Shown: positions 19,136-31,444 of the stretch, in pieces
How positions within the stretch are numbered: the stretch's first letter is position 1
Layout: every line of letters begins with the position of its first letter
Assembly: GCA_028583685.1 (NCBI GenBank)
Contig: JAMXIF010001164.1
Coordinates: forward strand, 13,591,340-13,655,339
Origin: Petaurus breviceps papuanus
Lineage: Eukaryota > Chordata > Mammalia > Diprotodontia > Petauridae
Length of the DNA: 64,000 nucleotides
Direction: 5' to 3'
Made by a program: the position numbers and the translations under genes
The notes under the pieces: generated by a model
Told to the model about the DNA's origin: nothing
Seen by the model: only the letters and a program-made list of their open reading frames with translations
The model's database searches: none

Positions 19136-22080
19136 AAAAGGTTTAATATAGCTAGGCTACCTTTCCTTGTATTTCTTTTAATTAATTCTGTTGCTATTCT
19201 GCACCATTTGTTCTTCTAGATGAATTTTTTTCATTTTTTCTAGCACAATAAAATATTTTTGGTAGTTTAATTGTTATGGCATTGAATAAGTAAATCAAAT
19301 CACATAGAACTGTCATTATCATTGCATTGACTCAGCCTACTCACAAGCAACTGATATTTTCCCAATTACTTATATCTGAGTTTATTTGCAAGAAAAATAT
19401 TTCATTATTGAGATCATACATATCTTAGGTTTGTCTCTTCAGGTAGACTCCCAAAAGTTTTATAATGTCTACAGTAAATGTAAATGGAATTCTCTTGCTG
19501 TTGGGATTTGTTAGTAATATATAAAATTAATATATAAAAATTACCATGATTTATGGGACTTTATTTTATATCCTATAACTTTGCTAAAGTTGTTTATTAA
19601 TTCAAGGAGTTTTTTTTTTACTTTATTCCCTAGGATTCTCTATGTATACCATCATATCATCTGCAAAGAGTGATATCTTTGTTGCTTTGTTTCTTTTAAT
19701 TGCTTCAATTTCCTTTTCATCTCTTATTGCTGAAGCTAACATTTCTAGTACAATGTTGAATAGCATTTGTGATAAAGGACATTTTTGTTTCACTCCCAAT
19801 CTTACTGGAAATGCTTCTAGGTTATCTGCATTGCATATAATGCTTGCTGATGGTTTAAGATAGATGCTACCTATCATTTTTAGGAAGACTCCATTTATTC
19901 CTGTTCTCTCTAGGGTTTTTAATCGGAATGTGTACTGCATTTTGTCAAAAGGTTTTTCTGCAACTATTTTGTTGTGAAAAGTTCAATTAGATTGATACTT
20001 TTCTTAATGTTAAACCAGCCCTACATTCCTGGGATAAATTCTACTTAGTTATAGTATATTATCTTTGAGATAACTTGCTCTAAACTCTTTAATAATATTT
20101 TACTTCAAATTTTTGCATATATATTCCTTAGGGAAATTGGTCTCTATCTTTCTATTTTGCTGGTGGAACTCCTACTCTGACTACTTTCCCAAATAGTTTA
20201 TATAATATTGGAATTAACTGTTTTAAAATATTTGATAGAAATCCCTTGTAAATCCATTGGTCCTGGAGATTTTTTTTCTAGGAGTTCATTGATGGGCTTG
20301 TTCAATTTATTTTTCAGAAGAGGGATTATTTAAGTATTTTATTTTCTCTTCTGTTAATCTGAGCAATTTATATTTTGACATTTCACTATCAAAATCATCC
20401 ATGTCACTAAGATTGTCAATTTATTAGAATGCAATTTGAACAAAATAGCTCCTAATTATGGTTTTAATTTACTCTTCATTGGTGGTGAATTCACCATTTT
20501 CATTTTTGATACTGATAATTCAGTTTTCTTCTTTACCAAAGACATATTTTATTGGGCTTTTTTTTTTGGACAAAACCAGCTCTTAGTTTTATTTATTAGA
20601 TCAATAGTTTTCTAAATTTCAAATTTACTAATCTCTCCTTTGGTTTTCAGAACTTGTAATGTGGTATTTAATTGGGGATTTTAAATTTGTTCTTTTTCTA
20701 GTTTTTTTTTTAGTTGCATGCCCAATTCATTGACCTCCTCTTTCTATATTTGATTCATGCAAGCATTGAGAAATATAAAACTTCCTCCAACCACTACTTT
20801 TGTCATATCTCATAAAATTGGGGATATTGTCTCATTATTGTTATTCTCTTGGATGAAGTTATTGATTGTTTCTATGATTTGTTGAATGACCCACTCATTC
20901 TTTAGGATTAGATTATTAATTTCCAATTAATTTTTAGTTTATCTTTCCATGGCCCTTTATTACATGTAATTTTTTTGGTATCATGATCTGAAAAGAATGC
21001 ATTTAATATTTCGACCTTTCTTCATTGATTTGTGAGGTTTTTTACTTGGTCAGTTTTTGTTTAGGCACCATGTACTGCTGAGAAAAAGTATATTGCTTTC
21101 TATTCCCGTTCAATTTTCTCAAAAAAAAAAAAAAAAACAAAACCAACCCTACCATATCTAACTTATCTAAAATCCTATTTACCTCCTTAACTTTTTTCTC
21201 ATTTTATAGTTATATTTATCTAGTTCTGAGACAGGAAAGTTGTGGTCTCCCACTAGTATAGTTTTGCTCTCTATTTCTTCTTGCACGTCTCTTAATATCT
21301 CCTTTAAGAATTTGGATGCTATACCATTTGGTACATATAGGTATAGTACTGATATTACTTTGTTGTGCATGGTATCTTTTAACAGGATGCATTTTCCTTC
21401 ATTATCTCTTTTAATTTAATCTATTTTGGGTTTTGCTTTGTCTCAGATCAGGACTGCTACTCCTGCTTTTTCTTTTTTTTACTTCAGCTGAAACATAATA
21501 TATTATGCTCTATACTTTTACCTTTACTCTATGTGTATCTCTCTGGTTCAAATATATTTCTTATAAACAACATATTGTAGGATTATGGTTTTTCATCCAC
21601 TCTATCTTTTCTTAATTTTATTGGAGAGTTCTTCCCATTCCCATTTACAGTTATGATTACTTACTATGTCTTTCTCTCCATCCTGTTTTATCCTGTGTAT
21701 GCTTTTCTCTCTCTTTTTCCCTCTCTCTCTTCACCAGAGTAATCCTTTTGGACATCATCTCCTTCAATTTGCAGTTTCTTCTATCATCGCCCTCCCTTTT
21801 CTTTTCCCTTTCCCCTTCTTCTTCCTGTAGTGTAACTTACATTTCTATAACCAACTGACTATGTTATTCCCTCTTTGAGTCCAATCTGATGAGAGCTAGG
21901 TTCAAACAATGCTCATCTCTCTTCTTGCCCTCTACTGTAATAGGTCTTTGTGCTTCTTGTGATATAATTTACCCTTTCCTCTTCTTCTAGTACAATCAAT
22001 TTTCACCACTTAATAAGATTTTTTATCATCACATCAAAGTTAATTCATACCCACATCCTCTATCTATGTATACCCCCTAG
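19136..22080 (-). mobile_element. L1 inter-ORF region, endonuclease and RT domains, inverted
   Basis: On the minus strand it runs from the region between ORF1 and ORF2 (about 22080-21650, purine-rich) into ORF2. The endonuclease is recognisable at 21370-21179 (YLYVPNGIASKFLKEIL, then ILVGDHNFPVSELD; GDHN replaces the usual GDFN). The reverse transcriptase is recognisable at 19940-19623 ([35 protein letters not shown] and the catalytic FADDMMVY). Many stops. The 3' end stops near 19136 inside ORF2, while the continuation of ORF2 lies at 22081 in plus orientation. That is the arrangement made by twin priming, with ~0.5 kb lost between the halves. Confidence 0.85.
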
Positions 22081-23105
22081 AGAATTGAGTTGAATTTATA
22101 AGAATACAAATCATTCCCCAATTCATAAATCATCAAAGAATATGAATAGGAAGTTTTCAGAGGAAGAAATTAAAATTATCAATAGTCATATGAAAAAAAT
22201 GCTCTAAATCAATACTAGAGGAATGCAAATCAAAGTAAGTCTGAGATATCACATCAAACCTACCAAATGGGCTAACATGACAAAACAGGAAAATGACAAA
22301 TATTGGAGAGGATGTGGGAAAATTGAAACACTAATGCATTGTTGGTGGAATTGCAAACTGATAAAAGCCATTCTAGAGAGTAATTTGGAACTGTGCCCAA
22401 AGACCTATAAAACTGTCCATACCCTTTGATCCAGCAATACTTCTTCCAGGTTTGTATCTCAAAAAGATCATAAAAAGGAAAAAAGTATCCACATGTACAA
22501 AAAATATTTATAGCACCTCTTTTTTGTGGTGGCCAAGAATTAGAAATTGAGGGGATGCCTATGAATTAGGGAATGGCTGAACAAGTTGTGGTCTATGAAT
22601 ATAATGAAATACTATTTTTATATAAGAAATGATGAGCTGAAAGATTTTTAGAAAAACCTGGAAAGACTTACAGGACTGAAGTGAGCAGAAGCAGGAAAAC
22701 ACTGTATTCAGTAACAGTAACATTGTGCAATGACCAACTTTGAGAGACTTAACTCTCCCTGGTAATACAATGATCTAAGAAGACTCCAAAAGGCTTACAA
22801 TAGGAAATCCTATCCACAACCAGAGAAAGAACCATGGAGTCTGAATGCATATTGAAAAATACTATTTTATATTTTTTACCTTTTGTCCAGTTTTTCCTTT
22901 TTGTTCTGATACTTCATTCAAAACATGACTAATCTGGACATGTGTCTATTAAAACCATACATATATAGCCTATATCAGATTTCATGCCAACTTGGGGAGG
23001 ATAGAGGACAGTGAGGGAGAAAAATATTTGGAACAAAAAATTGTATGTAAGTAAACATTAAAAAAATATTTTTACATGCAATTGGAAAATAAAACACTGT
23101 TAAGA
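22081..23105 (+). mobile_element. L1 ORF2 C-terminus and 3'UTR, plus strand
   Basis: Begins with gagttgaatttataagaata and proceeds through ORF2's end. A 68-codon frame at 22223-22429 reads KPTKWANMTKQENDKYWRGC then GKIETLMHCWWNCKLI, typical of the cysteine-containing C-terminus. The L1 3'UTR follows to cattaaaaaaatatttttac and ggaaaataaaacactg. Pairs with the preceding inverted half. Confidence 0.87.
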
Positions 23106-23345
23106 AAAAAGAAAATATGTACAATGTTGATGAATAACATGAAATACAGTATTCCAGAAAGCAAAGTGTATGGTCTGAAGGGCAATGATAAATTACTTGA
23201 TAAAAATGAGTTTAAGGTTTTTTTGTTTGTTTTGTTTTCTTCACAAAGGAAGAAATGGATTTTTTAATGTAACAGAGAACTTGCAAACATTCTTTATGAA
23301 AAGACCCAAACTCCATAGAAATTTTGAAGTTCAATTTTTTTTGTT
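23106..23345 (+). mobile_element. L1/HAL1 ORF1 C-terminal fragment, plus strand
   Basis: Decayed ORF1 C-terminal domain: cagtattccagaaagcaaag, then aacttgcaaacattctttat, gaaaagacccaaactcc, ending in aattttgaagttcaa. A T/G-rich insertion (tttttttgtttgttttg) lies at 23219-23240. Confidence 0.55.
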
Positions 23346-23349
23346 GTTT

Positions 23350-23440
23350 TTCAGGCATTTTAGTATGAATTCAACTCAAGTCTTCCTGACTGCATGCCTG
23401 GCACTCTATCCACAGTACCATGGAGCCGACCCTGCACCTT
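23350..23440 (-). repeat. 5' head of a marsupial SINE, minus strand
   Basis: Plus strand reads gaattcaactcaagtcttcc, tgactgcatgcctggcactc, tatccacagtaccatggagc: the reverse of the SINE head and A/B-box region. Confidence 0.75.
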
Positions 23441-24470
23441 GTTCCCCAAGCTGTTACTTCTACTTTCAAACTTTTCTTGCATCTCTCTCATTTCTTTCTC
23501 ATTTTTTCCTTTGCCACTTCTCTTTTTCTTTAATTCTCCCAGGAATTCTTGTTTGGCTTGGGTTCTGTTAGCATTTTTTTCTAAGGCATAGTTTCTAACT
23601 TTTTCACAATGTTGTCTTCTCTGAGTTTATGTTTTGGTCTTTTCTGACCATAATAGCTTTTTTTAGTTCAAAACTTTATTTTAGTTTATTTATTTTTCCA
23701 GCTCATTTCTTAACTTTGAACTTTGTGCTAAAGCTAGACTATGGTCACCATGGGTTGGGAAGTCACTGACCCAAGCTTAAGTCTTTTTAATGCTACTGTT
23801 TTCAGAGCTATTTCTGAAATTCTGCAAGTTTTGGGGTGCATCTGGGCACCAAAAATAAAGATATAGTCACTGTTACCCTGATCTGCATTTTAGTATTTGC
23901 TCTGGAATAGCCCCTGTTCTCCTTCAGCCATAAGCACTAGAACTCTCTTTCTCTTAGAGATATGATCAAATCAATGCTCCCTTGTGGAACCCCCACTACT
24001 CCTCTCTGCCCTGAAACTTGGACCCAGAACTTTGCAATAGAGCTGCCACATAGTGCCAGCTGTACCCAGTGCCAAGAAAGAGTCCCTTGTAAACTCTCTT
24101 TGACCAGTTATCTGAACGCTCTTATTTTCTCTGGACTGAAAGCTCTGAAGATGCTGCTGATACTGCAGCTGCTACTGCTGTAGGGGTTGGGTGGGGTAGG
24201 GAGAGGCCTCCAGACAGGTTTGTACCCAGTTTCATAAATTTCTCCTGTGGAACTGTCCAAGATTTCTTAGACTTGAAGAAATATCTCCCCCTGACTCCTT
24301 GTTGCTTCTACTGCTCCAGAATATGATTTGAGGTGTTAGTTCAAAGTTCTTTGGAGGGAATTGGTAAGAAGGTTCAGTTGGGTTGCTTCTTACAATCTAC
24401 TATTTTCTACTTCCATGGGAATTTTGTTCCCTAGGGAAGTAGTTGTGGGGTTGGGTTGCCAAGGGAGAGT
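23441..24470 (-). mobile_element. L1/HAL1 ORF1 N-terminus and 5'UTR, minus strand
   Basis: Minus-strand sequence resembling the ORF1 start region of the 9.7-12.6-kb HAL1 (lysine- and glutamate-rich coiled-coil codons near 23480-23560) preceded by a GC-richer 5'UTR at about 23700-24460. Outer boundary estimated. Confidence 0.55.
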
Positions 24471-25345
24471 AGTAACTATATTTATGAAAATCAATACTTA
24501 TGTAAAGTCTTTCAGTCAACAGTGAAAACATTAAAAAAAAAAACATTTGCAACCTGCACTAAGATCTTCATCAGCAGTAGAAGAAAAACACGACTTAATA
24601 TACACTTAATTTAATTTAGAGCACCAGATTGAAATTCTCTACTGGATAACTATTTGCAGCTATATTTTCAGTAGTTTTTATGCTGATGATTGCTGAATGC
24701 TGGCAGTAGGAAATGCATAATGACATCCCCCTGATTAGTTAGTGAAGAGGCTATGGACAGCATTTTACTGCCTTCATGGTACAAATAATTAGGAAGCAGT
24801 GGATATTCTAACTCAGCTTATATTTGTGTAAATACTCCATCAGATTGCAACATCATTTTAATTAGATTTCACTAACTTTATAGTTAGATGCCACTAAATA
24901 TATAAGATAAAAAAAGAAAAAAAAAAGAAATCACCCAGATCCTATTACATTCATTTGGTGAATTCTTATCAAAACTTTATTCTTTCATTATACATTTGAG
25001 GATGAAAAGTTGGATAAAAGGAATTGTTTCATTCAAAGTTGCAAGTTCTTTTTAATTGGATGATAATGAAAACAATAATAAATACTTATGTTCATATAGA
25101 AAGCTAATGGTTGCAAAATTTTCTTTTTTCCCCCTCATAGTCATTTTGGCCTACCAACTTAAACCAAAATATCATAATATAATAGTATGCTTCAATAAAA
25201 TGAAGAATCTTTAGTACAAAATTGCTTTATTTTTAGTAAAAAAATTGTCATTAATCTTAATATCAGATTCTATTGAAATTTGAATAAGATTGTTATGATA
25301 GGTGCCTGTGTTTCAAAATGCCATTTTTTTTCCCTTCTTACTTTG
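24471..25345. other. No gene recognised; AT-rich unique DNA
   Basis: Several A-runs; no repeat family identified. Confidence 0.5.
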
Positions 25346-25500
25346 CAATTCCACTCTATTGAATAAATATATATTAAGGACCTTCATTCTTCCAGGGACA
25401 GGAATGGGCTCTGGGGATTAAAAGAGAAAAAAAAAAAAGAAAAGAAAAACATACTTGCCTTCAAGGAATTTACATTGAACTGGGGGCAGGGGGAGAATTT
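25346..25500 (-). repeat. L2 3' end fragment, minus strand
   Basis: Plus strand reads ttgaataaatatatattaag, ggacaggaatgggctctggg and ccttcaaggaatttacattg, the reversed L2 3' end, split by an A-rich run near 25425. Confidence 0.6.
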
Positions 25501-25839
25501 GGATGAAGAATTCCTTCAATACTTTTGATTTTAGAAACAATGATTCTTCTGTATTAGCTTCAGGAATGAAAAAAGAGTCAAGGGAAACATTGCCCATGTT
25601 TGAAGTTAAAAGCTATTGGATTTTTTTAAAAAGGAAACTTTTAAAATGGTGTTGTACTAAAAATGATTTACAAACACTTGAGAGACCTATATTTAATTGT
25701 GTTGAAATTTAAACCAAAAATACTGAATTTAAAAAATTTACCTCCCTGGTATTTTTGCTTTTCTATTATCTTAATGTTTCCTTACATACCTCCTCCATCT
25801 CCTACTCAGTGACCCAGCTTTTTAACCAAAATTTAAAAG

Positions 25840-26015
25840 GATCATAGATATAGACATGGAAGACTGTCATCTGATCTACTTATTTTACACATGAGGAAAC
25901 TGAGGCCCAGAGAGTTTAAATGACTCATTCAGTGTCAAAGAAACTAATAGGACAAATTTAAACCCAAATCTTGATTTTAAGTCCAGAGCTTTATCCACTA
26001 CAGTGCACTGCCATG
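25840..26015 (-). repeat. MIR/CORE-SINE, minus strand
   Basis: Contains acacatgaggaaactgaggc, ccagagagtttaaatgactc and tccagagctttatccactac in the order expected of a reversed MIR-type SINE. Confidence 0.85.
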
Positions 26016-26775
26016 AAATAGAAATAAAACAATTCAACACTTTATAAAAACCAACACATTTTCTGCTTCTGACAGTATATATAATGCTCCAAAATAAAAG
26101 TCTTTCAGCCTTGTTTTTTTTTCCACTTATAAGGTTATAATAACTGAGAATATAAAAAGGATCTTGAAAACCACTCCACTGGATTTGGCTACTAAACCTT
26201 AACTAGGAGAGGATTTGTTTCAATTAATCAAAAGCCTTGGATTCAATATGAAGTCTTTAAGTCAATGATGACATAAAATGACATAAAGCAAAGTTTATTT
26301 CTATTGGATAAACAAATTCATCACATTCTCTACTTCAAGTATAGATTTGACTGGTATGTGTTCCAACAGGTGGTGAATGAGGAAATAATATTCCAGCTAA
26401 GTCCTCTGAGAAACAGTAATTTGGTTAGGGACACTTTGGCTTTTCATTGGTCTTTTCTTTTTTGTCTTTGTCCAAAAGAGTATGTTGCAAGCTTGAGATA
26501 TAGAAAGGATTTTTTTTAGCATTTTTTTGTCCCAACAGTATCATTGAACTGTATCACCAGATAGCCATAGGTGGCATCTATGTATATATGGTGAACTAAG
26601 GAAAAAAAATACCGATGCTGATCCATCATGTTTTAAAGGAATTTTTTAACTCTCATGAATGGGTAAGAAAAAAAAATTAAAAGGACTCCCAGTTACCAGC
26701 ATGTATGTTATCCCTTTGCTTCATGTATTCTGTAAATTTGAGCCTACTTTTCCATGAAAGTGCAACAGACATGTC

Positions 26776-26828
<53 letters not shown>

Positions 26829-27447
26829 GATATAGATGTTACTATATGAGTTAATAACACTTTCTAAAATCTACTTAAGGTTGCCTAAATTTTTCTCAAC
26901 TGATGATATAAAAGGTAAAGTACAACTGTAGGGGGTTCAAGCTGATGGCATTAGGGGATCCCCCCTGATTCCTTAGTAATACTCTGGAGACTTTGGGGAG
27001 ATATGTAGCCTTTGGTTTATAATACTCATCTTTGAGAATAGGAGTTGGGATAAGGACTCAAAGAGTGTACATGGATTTTATCTGTATAATTCCTGCACAT
27101 TTTATTCTATATCAGTTTATACAATTTTACTTAGACTTCTATGAATGCTTCATATTCATTGTTTCTCCATTCAACAGTATTTTTAAAAATATTCCATTAG
27201 GTTCAAAGTCATATTTGGTGATTCAACAAATGAATGGCATCTAATTTTCTATTTATTTTGTAGGACAAAAATAAATGCTGATACAAATAGATTTTTCTGT
27301 ATATGAATATTTTCTGTATTTACCATCCTTGGGATATATGCATGTCAGCAGATTGGGTTAATTGGTTGAGTCATGCTTGTTGTTATCAACAAAATTACAT
27401 ATTTCTATAACAGTTGGATCATTTCACAATTTCATGATGAATCATTA
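26016..27447. other. No gene recognised; unique DNA
   Basis: Short frames at 26304-26519 and 27032-27244 lack any recognisable domain. A TA/TG microsatellite lies at 26776. Confidence 0.5.
26776..26824. repeat. (TA)n(TG)n microsatellite
   Basis: TA units followed by about 16 TG units. Confidence 0.97.
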
Positions 27448-29156
27448 GAGGAATGGAGCTAAGATGGCAGAGAATAGGCAGGAACTCAGCTTAATTCTCC
27501 CTAAGTCCTCTCCAAATAATTTTAAATGATACCTCAAAATAACCTTGGGAGTGGCAGAACTCACAAAAGGATAGAGTGAAACATTTTTTCCACCCCAAAA
27601 CAATTTAGAAGGTTGGTAGGAAAGGCCTACCACATTGGGGAGAGAGCAGAGCACATTCTATATCCAGAAAACCAGGTTCAGGTCTGTAGGAGTGATTGAT
27701 TCAGCAGTGACAATGACTATTTTTAGACCTCTTAGCCACAAATAGTAAGGGGGCAAGACAACTGACCAGAAGGAAATTACAAGTGGCTCTTTATTGGCAA
27801 GGGGCACAGGACTCTGTTGTGTTTCCCCACATTCAGATTCAGGTTTCAGTCCCAGGGTTAAGAGGAGCAATAGCATAACAGAGTTTGTGGCCACAGGGGA
27901 GGGAGAAACCTGGACACAGTTCCAGGGCAGAAAAAAGGACTTTTGTTCACTCACAGACCAGAGCACAGGCCAGAAGAGTAGTAAACGCATCTCTAGTTAG
28001 ATCATATAACTTTGGAAAAAACAAAAGTGTACAGTCTCACAGAACTAGTTCTAAAAATAGCTGCACCAAAAAATAACCAAAAACTGAAGCTTGGGAAAGT
28101 GACTATTCTAACCTAGGAGTAGAGCAACTTCAGTATAAAGCTAAGAGTCAACACATAGACTGGAAAGATTGAACAATTGAAATAATTGAACAAAAGATCC
28201 TGATTATAGAAAGTTACAAGGATAACAGGGAAGATCAAAATACAAACTCAGAAGAAGATAACAAATTCAAAACTGCTCCATTCAAAGCCTCAAAGAAAAA
28301 ATATGAATTGTGTCTCAGGAAGAACTTAAAAAGGATTTAAAAAATCAAATAAGAGAGAGGTATAGAAAAATTTGGAAAAGAAATGAAAGTGATGCAAGAA
28401 AATAATGAAGCAGCTTAGTAGATGAAGCACAATAAAATACTGAAGAAAATAATGCATTAAAACCCAGAATTGTCCACATGGTAAAAAGAAGCACAAAAGC
28501 CCAATGAAGATAAGAAGGCCTTCAAAAGCAGAATTGGCCAAATGGAAAAAGATATACAAAAACTGACTAAAGAAAAGAACTCCTTACAAAGTAGAATTGG
28601 CTAAATAGAAAAGGAGATAGAAAATCTAAATGAAGAAAGTAATTAATTAAAAATTGGACTTGGGAAAATAGAAGCTAATGACTCCATGAGACAAGAAGCA
28701 ATAATACAAAATCCAAAGAATGAAAAAAAAGTAGAAAAAAGTGAAATATCTCATTGAAAAAACAACTGACCTGGAAAATATAATCAGCAGAGATAATTAA
28801 AAAATTATTGAACTACCTGAAAGCCTGTATTAAAAAAAAGTACACAGAAAAAATCTGTCAAGAAATTAAGAAAACTACCCTGACATGTAGAATCAGAGGG
28901 TAAAATATAAATTAAAAGACTACACTGATCACCTCCTGAAAGAGATCTCAATATGAAAACTCCCAGTCATATTATAGCCAAGTCCCAGAGCTTTCAAGTC
29001 AAGAAGAAAATATTGCAAGCAACCAGATAGAAAGAAATCAAATACCAGAGAGACAAAGTCAGGATAACACAAGATTTAGTAGCTTCCATGTCAAAGGTTA
29101 GGAATATGATATTCTGCAGGACAAAGGATCTAGGATTATAATGAAGAATAACTTAG
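27448..29156 (+). mobile_element. L1-type 5'UTR plus decayed ORF1, plus strand (unit 1)
   Basis: Starts with the 5' motif ggaatggagctaagatggca, has the L1 5'UTR block gatagagtgaaacatttttt near 27570, and continues into a heavily mutated ORF1. The coiled-coil region lies at about 28250-28760; the RRM and C-terminal part at about 28780-29155 (acctgaaagcctgtat, ctcccagtcatattatagcc, tattgcaagcaaccagatag). It stops abruptly within the C-terminal domain where a second 5'UTR begins. Confidence 0.8.
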
Positions 29157-31029
29157 TCATGAGGCAGAGCCAAGATAGTAGAATAAAGGCAAGGATTCAC
29201 CTGAGTTCTCCCCCAAACTCCTCAAAATACGTATAAAAATGCTCTAAACAAATTTTAGTGCAGCAGAACCCACAAAAGATGGAGTAAAATGAATTTCTAG
29301 CCCAAGACAACTTGTAAGATGAGCAGGAAAGTTCCGTTTTAACAAGGTGAGAAAGGACCTCAGTCAGCACAGCCTTGGTCACAGCAAAACAGAAACAGGC
29401 CTTTGGAGTAGCTGAATAAGCAGTGGCAATGACTGTGGCAGTGGCTGCTACCAAAGCCCTCAGCCCACTAATGATAAGGAGGTCAAAGAACTGGTGAGAA
29501 AGAGTCTGCAGGGGCCTTTTTTGCTAGCCCGCTACTCTGTAAGGAGAGCCTTACCTTAACAACATCTTAAAATTCAACTAATAGGCTAGGAAAATGAAAA
29601 AACAATGGAAAACAAAACAAACCTCTGAATATTGAAAATTACTATGGTGACAAGGAAGATCAAAATACACATTCAGAAGATGACAATCAAGTCAAAGTTC
29701 CCATGTATAAAGCCTCCAAGAAAATTATGAATTGGTCTCAGGCCATGGAAGAGCTCAAAAAGAATTTGAAAATCAAGTAAGAGAGGTAAAGGAAAAACTG
29801 GGAAGAGAAATGAAAGTGATACAAAAAAAATCATGAAAAATGAGGCAATAGCTTGGTAAAGGAGACAATTAAAATTACTGAAGAAAATAACACCTTAAAA
29901 ATAGACCAGATAAAATAGTAAAAGATATCCAAAGAGCCAATGAGGAAAAAAAAATGCCTTTAAAAGCAGAATTGGTCAAATGGGAAAAGAGATGCAAAAA
30001 AATCACTGAAGAATAAAAAAACACAAAAATTAGAATGGAGTAAATGAAAGCTAATGACTTTTTGAGAAATCAAGCAACAATAAAGTAAAACCAAAGGAAT
30101 AAAAAAAAAAAAAAGAAGACAATGTGAAATATCTCATTGAGGGAAAAAAACTACTGACTTGGAAAATAGATCCAGGAGGGATAATTTTGAAATTACTGGA
30201 TTACCATAAAGCCATGAGCATAAAAAGAACCAGACAACATCTTTCAAGAAACTATCAAGGAAAACTGCTTTGATATTGCAGAACCAGAGGGTAAAACAGA
30301 AATTGAAAGGATTATCTCCTGAAAGAGATCCCATAATGAAATCTTTCAGGAATATTATAGCTAAGTTCCAGACCTCCCAGATCAAGGAGAAAATATTGCA
30401 AGGAGCCAGAAACAAACAATTTAAGTATGGTGGAACCACTCATGATAACACAAGATTTAGCATCTTCTGCATTAAAGGACTGGAGGGTTTGGAATGTGAT
30501 ATTATGGAGGACAGAGGAGCTAGAATTAAAACCAATAATCACCTACCCAGCAAAACTGAGTATTATCCTTTAGGGGGAAAATGGATTTCCAATGAGATAG
30601 AAGACTTTCAAGTGTTCTTGATGAAAAGCCAGAGCTGAATAGAAAATTTGACTTTCAAATACTAGACTCAAGAGAAGCATAAAAAGGTAAAGAGGAAAGG
30701 GAAATCACAAGGAACTTAATAAATTTAAACTGTTTGCATTCCTATATGAGAAGATGATATTTGTAACACACAAGACCTTTTTCATTATTACAGTAGTGAG
30801 GAGCATATATAGTCAGAGGGCATGGATATGATTTGAATATGAAAGAATGATATCGAAAAACAAGTTTAGTGGTGACAGAGGAAGGTACTAGGAGAAAGAG
30901 AAAAGGAGAGATAGAATGATGTAAATTACTTTATATAAAAGAGGCAAGCAAAAACTTTTGCAGTGGAGGGGAAGGGACAAGATAAGGCATGGAGAGTGAT
31001 AGAAGGGAAGGCTGATTGGGGAAGGATAT
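29157..31029 (+). mobile_element. L1-type 5'UTR plus decayed ORF1, plus strand (unit 2)
   Basis: Begins gtcatgaggcagagccaaga. ORF1's C-terminal domain is best preserved at 30270-30638: PIMKSFRNIIAKFQTSQIKE, then CDIMEDRGARIKTNNHLPSK and EIEDFQVFLMK. A purine-rich post-ORF1 region follows to about 31029. No ORF2 and no A-tail at the right junction. Confidence 0.8.
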
Positions 31030-31440
31030 TCAATAAAATGGAGGACTTTCAAGAATTCTTGATCTTAAAAAAGCTATGACTGCATAGAAAATTTGACTTT
31101 CAAATACAAGTCTAAAGAGAAGCATAAAAAGGTAACTAAGAGCGAAATCATGAGGGGCTCAATAAGGTTAAACTGTTTACATTCCTACATGGGAAGATGA
31201 TACATGTAACTCTTAAGAACTTTCTCATTACTAGGGCAGTTAGAAGAAATGTATGTAGAGGGCATGAGTGTGAGTTGAATATGATAGGGTGATATCTAAA
31301 ATATATATAAATATGGGTTAAGAAAGATGGAGGCACTGGGAGAAAAGGAAAGGGAGAGATAGAATGGAGTGAATTTTCTTATATAAAAGAAACATGGAAG
31401 AACTTTTACAGTGAGGGGAAGATTCAGGAGGTGGGGGGAT
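31030..31440 (+). mobile_element. L1-type ORF1 end and post-ORF1 region, plus strand
   Basis: A further copy of the ORF1 C-terminal segment (aatggaggactttcaagaat, gaaaatttgactttcaaata) and its purine-rich continuation. It starts near the point where unit 1 breaks off at 29156, so it may be the severed right part of unit 1. Confidence 0.65.
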
Positions 31441-31444
31441 GCTT

